A stretch of DNA of 64,000 nucleotides from CADCVT01 sp036389485 (GTDB lineage: Bacteria; Actinomycetota; Thermoleophilia; Solirubrobacterales; Solirubrobacteraceae). The stretch is from positions 1 to 64,000 of the forward strand of contig DASVPR010000027.1 of assembly GCA_036389485.1 (NCBI GenBank). Direction: 5' to 3'. The notes under the pieces are model-generated. The model ran no database searches, had not been told where the DNA came from, and saw only the letters and a program-made list of their open reading frames with translations. A program made the position numbers and the translations under genes. Below are positions 43,601 through 49,995 of this stretch, one piece after another. Position 1 is the first letter of the stretch; each line of letters starts with the position of its first letter.

Positions 43601-46271
43601 CGTCGACCCCGACGAGAACCGGACGGCCAACACCAACGGCGCCCTGACGGCGGACACGCTGCACCCGGCCAACGCCGGCGCGCACCCGACGATCACCGGC
43701 ACCAACGAGGACGTCATCCAGCTCGACGACAACAACGAGGTGCGCGGCTTCAACCTCGACCCGGCCGGCACCGGCGGCGGCATCGCGGGCGCCACGGGCG
43801 ACACCGGCGGGGGCACGATCGACGACGTGAACATCGTCGACACCGGCACCGCCGCCTCGCAGCCGCTGTTCGAGCTCGACGCGACGACCGGCACGTTCAA
43901 CGTCTCCAACCTCGTCGTCAACAACCAGGCCGCGTCGTCGCCGCCGAACACGGCGACCGGCGTGCGGGTCAACAACGCCGGCACGGCCGTGTTCTCGCCG
44001 GGCAGCCAGATCTCGATCGCGATCACCGGCGCGAAGGGCCTCGAAGCGGTGAGCACCGCGCTCGGGACGAGCACGTTCGACGACGTCACCGTCGCTGGGT
44101 CGAGCGCCGGCGGCGTCCGGCTGGACACCACGACCGGCACGATCGCCCTGGGCGACGGGACCGGCACCGACCTGAGCCTGACGACGACCAGCGGCTCCGA
44201 GGCCGCGCTGCGGATCAACTCGGGCGGCACCGTCACCGTCGACTCCGCCGGCACCGACGACCTCCACGCGACCGGTGGCCCCGCGCTCGACGTCACCGGC
44301 ACGAGCGGGCCGACGCTGAGCCTCGACGACGTCGACTCGACCAACAGCGCCAACGACGGCATCAACCTCGACGGCCTCGGCACCGGGACGTTCACCGCCG
44401 CGAGCGGCGACATCGCGGGCGCGAGCGGGATCAGCTTCGACCTCAACGGCGGCTCGGGCACGATCACCTACCCGGGCAACTTCGGCAACGGCTCCGGCAC
44501 GACCGCGTTCGACGTCACCGGCCGGTCCGGCGGCGTCGTCACGCTGAGCGGCCCGATCAGCGACACGAACGACGCCGGCGGCGGCGCCAACCTGGCGTCG
44601 AACACCGGCGGCTCCACCGTCTTCAGCGGCACGACGAAGCAGTTCAACACCGGCGCCTCCGACGCGGTCACGTTCACGAGCTCCGACGGGCACACGCTCG
44701 CGTTCACCGGCGGCAACCTCGACATCGACACGACGAGCGGCAACGGCCTGAACGCCACGACCTCCGGCACGCTCCAGGTCAGTGGAGGGTCGCCCTCGGG
44801 CAACACGATCGACTCCACCGCGCTCGGCGCGTCCAACCGCGGCCTGAACATCTCGGACACCGACATCGCCGCCGCCGACGTCACGTTCCAGCGCATCTCG
44901 ACGAGCGGCGGCACCAACGGCATCCGCGTGAACAACAACACGAACACGAGCGGCGGCCTCTTCGTGTCGGGCAACGGCGGCATTTGCACCGCCGCGGATC
45001 AGACGGGCTGCTCCGGGGGCGTCATCCAGACCGCGACCGGCGCGGGCATCGACCTGATCAGCCACGCCGGCGAGACGAGCCTCACCCGCATGAACGTCAA
45101 GAACGGCACCGACGACGGCATCCGCGCGAACAGCGCCGGGTCCTCGGCCGGCAACGGCATCGCGCTCGCCAACAGCGTCATCACGAGCAACGGCAACGCC
45201 AACACCGAGAGCGGCCTCGACTGGACGAACGTCAACGGCACGAGCTCCATCGTCAACGACGCGATCAACTCGAACTTCGACTTCAACGCGCAGCTCGTCG
45301 GCACGACCGGGACGCTGAACCTCACGGTTCAGAGCTCGACGTTCAACAGCGCCGGGGTCGACGACGGCCTCCAGATCATCAGCAACGGCACCTCGACGAT
45401 CAACAGCACCATCGGCGGCGCCGGCGTGGGCAACACCTTCAGCACGAACAAGGGCGACGGCATCGACTACGGCTCGACCGCCGCTTCCCCCGGCGCCACC
45501 AGCAACACGTCGATCAAGGCCAACACCGTCACCGGCAGCGGGGCCACCGCCACCGACGGCGGCATCGCCTGGACGCCGGACGGCAACGCGAAGGTCAACA
45601 TCGACGGCAACACGATCACGGGCGTGTCCGCGACGGCCCTGTCGGTCCAGTCGTCGTCGGCCGGCGGGTCGTCGTCGACGACCGACGCGACGGTCACGAA
45701 CAACATCATCGGCACCGCCGGCCAGGTCAACTCCGGCTCCGACGACGGCGACGGCATCCAGGTCGTCTCGCCGGGCGACGGCACGAGCAAGTTCCTGGTC
45801 AAGGACAACGACATCCACGGCTACGACAAGAACGGCATGAAGCTGCGCGGGTCGGAGTCGACCAACGGCGCCGACACCGACATGACCGTCCAGGGCAACG
45901 ACATCACCGATCCCGACACCACGCACGCGGAGACGGGGATCCTGCTGCAGGCCGGCTCGCTGAGCACCGACGTCGTGGACGTCTGCGCGAACGTCGGCGG
46001 CGCCGGCGCCCTCGCGAACACCTTCAGCGGCGCGCTCAACTTCGCCGGGCCGGGGATCGGCAACTTCTGGCTGTCGCTGCGCTTCCCGAACTCGAAGATG
46101 AGGGCGCCCGGTTACTCCGGCACGACCTTCACCGACCGGCAGAACTACTTCCTCGGCCGCAACACGGGCTTCAGCGGCGGCGCGGCGCCGTACGTCGAGG
46201 ACGGCTCGCAGAACCTGACGACGCCGAGCCCGGCCAGCTGCCTGACGCCCACGCTCCCGAGCACGGGCTGA
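34662..46271 (+). CDS. Giant exported repeat protein (3869 aa): N-terminal domain, cadherin-like domain, 16 tandem repeats, beta-helix
   Basis: Signal peptide about 1-39 (TLLVLLFALLALAPSADA). Residues about 40-465 form an N-terminal domain I cannot name; LFLYAAGAA and LFDAPYSPRI sit where caspase-like peptidases carry their His-Gly and Asp-Ala-Cys motifs, with the catalytic residues absent. A Pro-rich linker (PTPPPPPPPADTP) leads to a cadherin/Ig-like domain (about 485-576), then 16 tandem repeats of about 132 residues (578-2688, each ending VNDAP or similar), two further cadherin-like domains (about 2689-2908) and a Gly/Thr/Asn-rich parallel beta-helix region (about 2909-3810). It ends in LPSTG with no following hydrophobic or basic tail. 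Acidic, low in Cys; probably a surface fibre or adhesin. Head of a possible unit with the collar genes. Confidence 0.9.
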   Translation: MAEAGCSALDTFRGWRTTAATLLVLLFALLALAPSADAAVSRQVAAEKALAKLGVRDSTDAVIVFGLRTTLRPRTIISQSGPSGGAVASRALRSAFAKQRNRRIRKAGAQVRRADVLLRTGSERTWFFFEDQGPHQAFEHPGRVVLVGADTGRVRVSEETRWVPLVDGKAPAFFQNAANYESDRYQVFERPWSSADSRNRARARQASDSPDARQQVADALAAEKSCAFRISDTLGDFFDFGRVDQTRSRLGNFFESLEKLNSGFVSRRYTTKSAKGPIDEAQALIDEAGCKDLFLYAAGAAPKTGEAGIVIGMRPAPGGLLEWHVLTAAELEQLVKANPGVTFKFLFDAPYSPRINTRLIDESNTVLLISSGGPGDTSFTFLPEVLGPNGVQGNSGNPDQLLEFTNAVLNGLEAFVRSPGEIAQWVTNRGLGGPSMMSWMMARAMSLSPAFLFAAPIEMLKLPVAPTPPPPPPPADTPVPAAAPNRAPQGTTPAQPTNEDTPKAITLTATDPDGDSLTFTITDQPDHGDLTGTPPNLVYTPDQDFDGTDSFTYQVSDGRGGTDTQTVQIPVIPDNDAAAVTTTSGGSAAYTENAPGVEIDPALTISDPDSTQLESATVSIVDGTFQAGDQLEFVNQSGITGSYNAGTGVLTLTGTASVSDYEQALQSVKFSSTQDNPTASRTIEFVAEDGDEAGVPAERTVTITPVNDAPVASASPGDLSYTENGGAVAVDSLLTLGDPDDTNLESAEVAIASGFESSSDSLSFVNTANITGSYDSGTGVLTLTGTDTVANYQAALRSITFASGSDNPVTSKSVEFTVNDGSLDSNTTTKAVDVTRENDAPTVSTSGGSTSVAEDAQAVVDGGLTVGDVDDTNLEGATVRVSQNFQSGDNLIFVDQSGITGAYNTGTGVLTLTGTATLSDYQAALRSIKFQTTNDAPAGAKQVEFKVDDGDDDSNAATKLVTVSGVNDAPTVTTSAGSLTYDEGDGPVAVDSGLSASDPDSANLAGATVQITGNHVQAEDELAFTDTASITGSYNDSTGMLTLSGSDTLANYQAALRSVTYENSSDNPSTSTRTVSFQVDDGSASSNLSNVATRDISGFAPTNDAPVVTTSAGATSFTEGGSAVVVDGALTVTDVDDTSLESGQVRISQNFQSGDSLNFVDQNGISGTYNTGTGVLTLTGTASVSDYQTALRSITFDHAGDNPSSGKQVEFTVNDGDTGSNAPVKGINLTGVNDVPTVNTSAGDTAYTEGGAAATVDNALTISDPDDTNLESAQVQISSGFESGDALVFVDQNGITGVYNSGTGVLTLTGTASVANYQTALRSIQFQTTHDDPATSKTVEFKVNDGDGDSNAPTKGLAITRSNDAPTVVTSAGDTSYTEGNSGTVIDSALTVSDPDDTNLEGGQVRISSGFESGDDLTFVNTANISGVYNTGTGVLTLTGTDTVANYQAALRSITFDNTVDDDLTSPKTIEFKVNDGDADSSAATKNIAITPVNDAPTITNTSSALSYTEGDGAVAVDSALAVSDPDSTSLAGATVQITSNFSSADDELAFTDTANITGAYNDSTGTLTLSGTDTVANYQAALRSVTFENVNDNPSGSKTVSFQVDDGAASNNLSNVGTRDINLTGANDAPTVTTSGGSTSYTEGDPATTVDSALTVADPDDTNIESGQVRISSGFESGDDLVFVDQNGISGVYNTGTGVLTLSGTASVADYQTALRSIQYRHTGDNPTTSKTVEFKVNDGDADSNAATKSLSITRVNDAPTLTTTASALSYTEGDGAVAVDNGLTLTDPDSTQIQGATVQITSNFVSADDELAFTNFVNITGVYNDSTGTLTLSGNDTVANYQAALRSVTYENVDDDPSGTKTVSFQATDAEGAASNVATRDISLNGANDAPVVTTSAGDTSYTEGDPATTVDGSLTVTDADDTNLEGGQVRISANFQTGDDLVFVNQNGISGVYNTGTGVLTLSGTSSVANYQTALRSIQFQTTNDNPSASKTVEFKVNDGDVDSNAATKNLAITAVNDGPTIITSGGNASFVEDAGAVAVDNALTVADPDSANISGATVSISGNFDSSEDQLVFVDTASITGVYNSGTGVLTLSGTDTVANYQAALRSVQYDNTDASSPGTATRTVSFQVTDTGSAASNVASRGVTVAQANDAPVVTPTNGSTAYTEGDPATTIDGGITVTDAEDTNLEGGQVRISSGFQSGDDLVFVNQNGISGVYNTGTGVLTLSGTSTVANYQTALRSIQFQTSNDAPVTSKTVEFKVNDGDVDSNAPTKEIAVTPVNDAPSVVTTAGNTSFIEDTTGPTEVDPGVTLNDFDSANLSGATVSITNNFDSSEDVLLFTNQLGITGAYNSSTGVLTLSGTSSVANYQTALRSVEYDNSDLIAPITNPRTFAFQVTDTSAADSNVATKTVTVASVNDPPVVTTSAGNASYTEDDPATTIDGGITVADADDTNLEGGQVRISSGFQTGDDLVFVNQNGISGVYNSGTGVLTLTGTSSVANYQTALRSIQFQSTNQEPVTSKTVEFKVNDGDIDSNAATKQIDVTPTNDGPVVTTTGTTLAYTENDPATAVDSGLTIDDAENDNLSGGSASITANYQAGQDDLNWTDNNLSDNITLDGVNSTDQTIVLTGLDTDANYQAALRAVTYTNTSDNPSNATRTVTFSATDQPGLTGSDTRTLSVTPVDDPPDAQNDTATVLEDAAATSIPVLTNDTDPDGGPKSIASAGDPANGTVVLTGGSPGAHTGLTYQPDPNYCNDPPGTTPDTFNYTVNGGDTATVSMTVTCVNDAPVADDETFNSNDSAIGNTTLQVDDPDDNKAAPTNPHTEITGDILAGDTDIDGPGPLTVTTGTFATNDGGSVTLEADGDFVFQPAPATSCTDTSDFFDYTVEDSGSPEQTDTGRVTIAIAGCVWYVSNNAPTGPGNNDGSSDTPFVTLAQAETASGSNHTVFVFDGDNTSTGYQTGYQMNSGERLIGEHEGLVVDPDENRTANTNGALTADTLHPANAGAHPTITGTNEDVIQLDDNNEVRGFNLDPAGTGGGIAGATGDTGGGTIDDVNIVDTGTAASQPLFELDATTGTFNVSNLVVNNQAASSPPNTATGVRVNNAGTAVFSPGSQISIAITGAKGLEAVSTALGTSTFDDVTVAGSSAGGVRLDTTTGTIALGDGTGTDLSLTTTSGSEAALRINSGGTVTVDSAGTDDLHATGGPALDVTGTSGPTLSLDDVDSTNSANDGINLDGLGTGTFTAASGDIAGASGISFDLNGGSGTITYPGNFGNGSGTTAFDVTGRSGGVVTLSGPISDTNDAGGGANLASNTGGSTVFSGTTKQFNTGASDAVTFTSSDGHTLAFTGGNLDIDTTSGNGLNATTSGTLQVSGGSPSGNTIDSTALGASNRGLNISDTDIAAADVTFQRISTSGGTNGIRVNNNTNTSGGLFVSGNGGICTAADQTGCSGGVIQTATGAGIDLISHAGETSLTRMNVKNGTDDGIRANSAGSSAGNGIALANSVITSNGNANTESGLDWTNVNGTSSIVNDAINSNFDFNAQLVGTTGTLNLTVQSSTFNSAGVDDGLQIISNGTSTINSTIGGAGVGNTFSTNKGDGIDYGSTAASPGATSNTSIKANTVTGSGATATDGGIAWTPDGNAKVNIDGNTITGVSATALSVQSSSAGGSSSTTDATVTNNIIGTAGQVNSGSDDGDGIQVVSPGDGTSKFLVKDNDIHGYDKNGMKLRGSESTNGADTDMTVQGNDITDPDTTHAETGILLQAGSLSTDVVDVCANVGGAGALANTFSGALNFAGPGIGNFWLSLRFPNSKMRAPGYSGTTFTDRQNYFLGRNTGFSGGAAPYVEDGSQNLTTPSPASCLTPTLPSTG
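36390..42725 (+). repeat. Sixteen tandem in-frame repeats of about 396 bp
   Basis: Each unit encodes about 132 residues with conserved landmarks: YTEGD-AVDSALT, DPDDTNL, the GVYNTGTGVLTLSGT hairpin, VANYQAALRS and a final VNDAP. Two subtypes exist: A (DDTNLEGGQVRIS, FVNQNGISGVYNTGTG) and B (DPDS-ATVQI, FTDTANITGAYNDSTG). From unit 7 onward they alternate A/B. Confidence 0.85.
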
Positions 46272-46281
46272 TCGCCGGTCC

Positions 46282-46304
46282 GGGCGCCGCCGTCAGCGGC
46301 GCCC
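46282..46304 (+). terminator. Rho-independent-type hairpin after the giant gene
   Basis: GGGCGCCGC-CGTCA-GCGGCGCCC: perfect 9-bp GC stem and 5-nt loop, 11 bases after the stop. Only TT follows, so the T-tract is weak. Confidence 0.6.
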
Positions 46305-46333
46305 TTGACACCGCGCGCAGGAACGCAGAGGAT
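46305..46333 (+). promoter_or_regulatory. Candidate promoter for the collar-gene operon
   Basis: A perfect TTGACA (46305-46310) begins right after the terminator stem, with GAGGAT (-10-like) 17 bp downstream at 46328-46333. The first collar gene starts at 46390. Confidence 0.45.
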
Positions 46334-46389
46334 CGGCTTCGCACTTCGTCGGGCGTTTCCCGTTTCCCGAGCGCGAAGATCGGAGCACA

Positions 46390-46887
46390 GTGGCCGAACC
46401 CTTCCTTTCCGAGATCAGAATCATGAGCTTCGTCTTCGCCCCCAAGGGCTGGGCGCTCTGCAACGGGCAGTTGATGCCGATCAACCAGAACCAGGCGCTG
46501 TTCTCGCTCCTCGGCACGACGTTCGGCGGCGACGGGAGGGTGAACTTCGCCCTGCCGGACATCCGCGGCAACACTCCCATCGGCGTCGGCAACGGCCACA
46601 CGCTCGGCGAGAAGGGAGGCGAGCAGGCACACACCCTCAAGACGGCCGAGATGGCGGCGCACTTCCACTTCATCAACGCCTCGAGTCAGGACGCGAACAC
46701 CAACCTCCCCGGCGGCAACGTGTTCGCCACGGCGTCGAACATCTACAACCCGGTCGGCTCGCTCACCTCGCTCGTGCCGGCCACGGTCACGAACGTGGGC
46801 GGCGGCCAGGCGCATCTCAACATGCAGCCGTTCCTGACGCTGTCGTTCTGCATCGCCCTCCAGGGCATCTTCCCGTCACCAAACTAG
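46390..46887 (+). CDS. Phage tail-collar domain protein 1 (MdpB/microcystin-dependent-protein type)
   Basis: 165 residues, GTG start. Tail-collar fold markers: FLSEIRIMSFVFAPKGWALC, NGQLMPINQNQALFSLLGTT, FGGDGRVNFALPDIRGNTPIG, HFHF and the closing LNMQPFLTLSFCIALQGIFP. No signal peptide. In phages the domain forms trimeric collar/short-fibre parts; bacterial chromosomal copies in sets of two or three are of unknown role. First of three tandem paralogs; no capsid, terminase or integrase genes accompany it. Confidence 0.9.
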   Translation: MAEPFLSEIRIMSFVFAPKGWALCNGQLMPINQNQALFSLLGTTFGGDGRVNFALPDIRGNTPIGVGNGHTLGEKGGEQAHTLKTAEMAAHFHFINASSQDANTNLPGGNVFATASNIYNPVGSLTSLVPATVTNVGGGQAHLNMQPFLTLSFCIALQGIFPSPN

Positions 46888-46903
46888 GCGAAGGACACGC
46901 GAC

Positions 46904-47407
46904 ATGGCACAGCCTTACGTCGGCGAGATCCGCATGTTCGGGGGGAACTTCGCCCCGGCCGGGTGGATGTTCTGCGAAGGCCAGCAGCTCCCCATCTCCG
47001 AGAACGAGACGCTCTTCCAGCTCATCGGCACCACCTACGGCGGCGACGGCCAGGAGACGTTCAACCTCCCGGACCTGCGGGGACGGATCCCGATCCACCA
47101 GGGCAACGGGTTCATCCTCGCCGAGACGGGAGGCGCGGAGGAGATCACGCTGACGACCCAGCAGATCCCGGTCCACAACCACGCGTTCCTGGCGAGCACG
47201 CCGCAGGGCACCCTGAACAGCCCGCAGGACAACGTCCTCGCCGCGGGAAAGACGGTCGACCTCTACCGCGAGGCGTCGCCCACCACGGCGATGGCGGCCG
47301 GCGCGATCGGCCCCATCGGCGGCTCGCAGCCGCACACGAACTTCCAGCCGTACCTCTGCATCGACTTCATCATCTCTCTGTTCGGGATCTTCCCGAGCCC
47401 CACCTAG
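46904..47407 (+). CDS. Phage tail-collar domain protein 2
   Basis: 167 residues; ATG preceded by GAAGGA. YVGEIRMFGGNFAPAGWMFCEGQ, ALFQ-type LIGTTYGGDGQETFNLPDLRGRIPIHQGNG, VHNHAF and PYLCIDFIISLFGIFPSPT match collar protein 1 block for block. The short variable segment between the HNH-like motif and the C-terminal GGSQPHTNFQPY is where the three paralogs differ most, suggesting the specificity region. Co-transcribed: 16-bp gap before, 8-bp gap after. Confidence 0.9.
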   Translation: MAQPYVGEIRMFGGNFAPAGWMFCEGQQLPISENETLFQLIGTTYGGDGQETFNLPDLRGRIPIHQGNGFILAETGGAEEITLTTQQIPVHNHAFLASTPQGTLNSPQDNVLAAGKTVDLYREASPTTAMAAGAIGPIGGSQPHTNFQPYLCIDFIISLFGIFPSPT

Positions 47408-47415
47408 GAGCGACC

Positions 47416-47943
47416 ATGGCCGATCCATTCGTGGCGGAGATCCGGATCTTCCCCTTCAACTTCGCGCCCAAGGGCTGGGCGTGGTGTCAGGGGCAGCTGC
47501 TGCCCCTCTCGCAGAACACGGCGCTGTTCTCGCTGCTCGGCACGACGTACGGCGGCAACGGGAAGTCGAACTTCGCGCTGCCGGACCTGGAGGGGCGGGC
47601 GCCGATGCACCCCGGCCAGGGTTCCGGGCTGAGCCTGCACGACCTCGGCGAGACGGGCGGCTCGGAGACGGTCACCCTGATCCAGAGCGAGATGCCGTTC
47701 CACAACCACGGGCTCATGGCGGCGAACTTCCCGGCCGACGTGCAGGCGCCGCAGCCCATCGTCGCGCTCGCCCGCACGGGCAGCGGCAACTCCTTCCAGA
47801 CCAACAGCACCACGAACCTCGTGCAGATGAACCCGCAGGCGCTGTCCATCGCCGGCGGCGACCAGCCGCACAACAACATGCAGCCGTACCTGACGTTCTA
47901 CTTCAACATCGCCCTGCAGGGCGTGTTCCCGCCGCGCGGCTAG
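47416..47943 (+). CDS. Phage tail-collar domain protein 3
   Basis: 175 residues; ATG just after TAGGAG, which also contains the upstream stop. FVAEIRIFPFNFAPKGWAWCQGQ, LLGTTYGGNGKSNFALPDLEGRAP, FHNHGLMA and MQPYLTFYFNIALQGVFPPRG. It has a longer loop after GRAP than its two paralogs. Its stop shares one base with the start of the acetyltransferase gene, so the four genes form one transcription unit. Confidence 0.9.
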   Translation: MADPFVAEIRIFPFNFAPKGWAWCQGQLLPLSQNTALFSLLGTTYGGNGKSNFALPDLEGRAPMHPGQGSGLSLHDLGETGGSETVTLIQSEMPFHNHGLMAANFPADVQAPQPIVALARTGSGNSFQTNSTTNLVQMNPQALSIAGGDQPHNNMQPYLTFYFNIALQGVFPPRG

Positions 47944-48416
47944 TGGCGGAACCGCGGCTGCGGCCGGTGACGGACGCGGACCGCGCGTTCCTCGTCGCGC
48001 TCTACGGCAGCGTGCGCGAGCCCGAGCTCGCGCATCTGTCGTGGGACGACGAGACGCGGGCGGCGTTCATCGAGCAGCAGTTCGCGGCGCAGGACGCGCA
48101 CTACCGCTCCAACTACCCGGGCGCGACGCTCGACGTGATCGAGGTCGACGGCGAGCCCGCGGGGCGGTTGTACGTCCATCGTGGCCGGAGCGACATCCGC
48201 ATCATGGACATCGCGCTCGCGCCGGCGTTCCGCAGGCGCGGGATCGGCACCGAGCTGCTGCACGCGCTGATGGAGGAGGCGGAGGCGAGCGGGCGCAAGC
48301 TCTCGATCCACGTCGAGATGAACAACCCGGCGCGCCTGCTCTACGAGCGGCTCGGCTTCACGCGCGCCGGCGAGCACGGCGTCTACGTGCTGATGGAGCG
48401 CGCCCCGGCTACGTGA
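47943..48416 (+). CDS. GNAT-family N-acetyltransferase linked to the collar genes
   Basis: 157 residues, GTG start on the last base of the preceding stop. The acetyl-CoA-binding motif A is clear (IMDIALAPAFRRRGIGTELLHALMEEA), followed by NNPARLLYERLGFTR. Tight coupling to three collar paralogs suggests it modifies a collar protein or a partner. Such an acetyltransferase at the end of a chromosomal collar cluster is, as far as I recall, seen in other bacteria. Substrate unknown. Ends 8 bases inside the convergent DUF6916-like gene. Confidence 0.88.
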   Translation: MAEPRLRPVTDADRAFLVALYGSVREPELAHLSWDDETRAAFIEQQFAAQDAHYRSNYPGATLDVIEVDGEPAGRLYVHRGRSDIRIMDIALAPAFRRRGIGTELLHALMEEAEASGRKLSIHVEMNNPARLLYERLGFTRAGEHGVYVLMERAPAT

Positions 48417-48702
48417 AGACGGCTTCGTAGCGCATGCCGTCCGAGCTGGGGCCGAGCGGCACGACGAAGAGCGGGAACGTCCCGAGCTCCTCGTGCGTCA
48501 CCTCGACGGTCTGCTGCGGCACGTGGGCCGGCTCGGGGTCGGTGAACTCCAGCGAGAAGGGCGCTCGCCCCTTGTCGCCCTCCGGGCGCGGGAGCATGTC
48601 GACCTGCCGCAGCGTCAGCGTGAGCGTGCGGCCCTCGGCGACGGCGGCGAACGTCTCGCCGATCCGCCCCTCGAACTCCTCGTGTGTCAGCCTGTCGAGC
48701 AG
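48409..48702 (-). CDS. DUF6916-like small protein, probable CTG start
   Basis: 97 residues when started at CTG 48702: (M)LDRLTHEEFEGRIGETF, then LTLTLRQVDMLPRPE, APFSLEFTDPEP, VEVTHEELGTFPLFVVPLGP and the end GMRYEAVFT. This matches the small DUF6916 family (starting with an LTHE-F block and ending YEAVFN/T); function unknown. No ATG, GTG or TTG lies at the right place. CTG 48702 is 7 nt after TAGGCT on the minus strand, the same geometry as other leaderless genes here. A GTG at 48738 would give a 109-residue protein overlapping greA by 36 bases. Confidence 0.65.
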   Translation of the reverse strand: MLDRLTHEEFEGRIGETFAAVAEGRTLTLTLRQVDMLPRPEGDKGRAPFSLEFTDPEPAHVPQQTVEVTHEELGTFPLFVVPLGPSSDGMRYEAVFT

Positions 48703-49170
48703 ATGACGGAGCCTAGCTACATGACGGCCGAGGGGCACGCCAGCCTCCGTGCGCAGATCGAGGACCTCGAAGGTCGCGGCCGCAACGAGATCGCGGAGCA
48801 GATCAAGACGGCGCGGGCGTGGGGCGACCTGAAGGAGAACGCCGAGTACCACGCGGCGAAGGACGCCCAGGCGCATCTCGAGACGAAGATCCGGCAGCTG
48901 CGAGAGCAGCTCCTGAACGCGCGGATCGTAGAGGCTTCGGCGGGCGCCGAGACCGTCGCCTTCGGCTCGACGGTGGAAGTGGAGGACGAGGAGAGCGGCC
49001 GGAAGATGACCTACACGCTCGTCAGCCAGCACGAGGCGGTGCCCGCGGAGGGCCGGCTCGCCTTCGACTCGCCGGTGGGCGCCGCGCTGCGCGACCGCAA
49101 GGTCGGTGAGGTGGCGGTCGTCGCAACTCCGCGCGGCGAGCGGCGCCTGAGGGTCCTCGGGATCAGCTGA
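48703..49170 (+). CDS. greA: Transcription elongation factor GreA
   Basis: 155 residues from the ATG at 48703 (a second ATG at 48721). N-terminal coiled coil with the catalytic acidic tip GDLKENAEYHAAKDAQ, then the FKBP-like C-terminal domain (FGSTVEVEDEESGRKMTYTLV, FDSPVGAALRDRKVGEVAVV). It inserts in the RNA-polymerase secondary channel and triggers cleavage of backtracked RNA. Its ATG directly abuts the CTG of the divergent gene (zero intergenic bases). No Shine-Dalgarno sequence. Confidence 0.95.
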   Translation: MTEPSYMTAEGHASLRAQIEDLEGRGRNEIAEQIKTARAWGDLKENAEYHAAKDAQAHLETKIRQLREQLLNARIVEASAGAETVAFGSTVEVEDEESGRKMTYTLVSQHEAVPAEGRLAFDSPVGAALRDRKVGEVAVVATPRGERRLRVLGIS

Positions 49171-49173
49171 GCC

Positions 49174-49908
49174 TCACGCGGCTCGCAGCGCGCGCCGCGC
49201 CGCCGCCTCCACCAGCCCCGCGAAGAGCGCGAGGTGCTCCTCCCGGTCGACGAGGCACTCCGCGTGCCACTGGACGCCGACGTGGAAGCGCGCCGACGGG
49301 TCCTCGATCCCCTCGACGATGCCGTCCAGCGACTTCGCGGACACGCGGAGCCCGCGGCCGAGCAGCTCGGGCGCCTGATGATGGAACGAGTTGACGTCGA
49401 CCGAGCGCGCGCGGACGAGCCGGCCGAGGCGCGTCCCGGCGGCGACGTCGACCCGGTGCACGGTGCGGTCGCCCGGGCAGGTCTGGCGATGGCCCTCCAC
49501 GTGCTGGCGCAGCGTGCCGCCGGCCGCGACGTTCATCACCTGCATGCCGCGGCAGACGCCGAGCACGGGCATGCCGCGCGCGGCGGCGCGGTGGGCGAGC
49601 GCGAGCTCGAACGCGTCCGCCTCCGGCTCGGTCGGCCCCAGCTCGGGCGCGGGCTCCGCCCCGTACGCGGTCGGGTGGAGGTCCGGCCCGCCGGAGAGGC
49701 AGAGGCCGTCGAGGCGGTCGAGCACCGCGTCGAGCGCCGCCCCGCGCACCGGCGTGAGGATCACCGGGAGGCCGCCGGCCTTCGCCACCGCCTCGCCGTA
49801 GACGACGCCGAGCGCCATCTCGCGGCGCGGCGGCTCGCCCTCGGGCGTCTGATGGTGCTCGCCGACGCGCCGGTACTCCGACGACGTCACTCCGATCAGC
49901 GCGGCCAT
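49174..49908 (-). CDS. Class-I glutamine amidotransferase-like peptidase C26 (gamma-glutamyl-GABA hydrolase type)
   Basis: 244 residues. Catalytic triad motifs GVCRGMQVMNVAAGG (nucleophile Cys), and the late His/Glu in GVQWHAE; FHHQAP is the substrate loop of the PuuD-like group. Likely frees GABA or glutamate from a gamma-glutamyl conjugate in polyamine catabolism, in line with the agmatinase and aminotransferase near 60 kb and the MocR regulator next door. Its ATG is at 49908; 3-bp gap from the convergent greA. Confidence 0.88.
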   Translation of the reverse strand: MAALIGVTSSEYRRVGEHHQTPEGEPPRREMALGVVYGEAVAKAGGLPVILTPVRGAALDAVLDRLDGLCLSGGPDLHPTAYGAEPAPELGPTEPEADAFELALAHRAAARGMPVLGVCRGMQVMNVAAGGTLRQHVEGHRQTCPGDRTVHRVDVAAGTRLGRLVRARSVDVNSFHHQAPELLGRGLRVSAKSLDGIVEGIEDPSARFHVGVQWHAECLVDREEHLALFAGLVEAAARRALRAA

Positions 49909-49995
49909 GCGGCCAGAGTGCCCGCAATTTGGGACCTTCTCATTGTCCGGACGTCGAAGATCCGGCCGCGCGGTTTCGACCCGGTGTCGAAAGGA

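Noticed and set aside
39705..45926. A 2073-codon open frame on the minus strand opposite the giant repeat gene
   Set aside because: Its protein is an Arg/Val/Asp-rich low-complexity shadow of the sense repeats, with no fold, signal or start site; high GC removes stops from antisense frames.
46390..47943. Prophage remnant
   Set aside because: Only collar-domain genes are present; no terminase, capsid, lysis, integrase or att-like repeats, and the base composition matches the neighbours.
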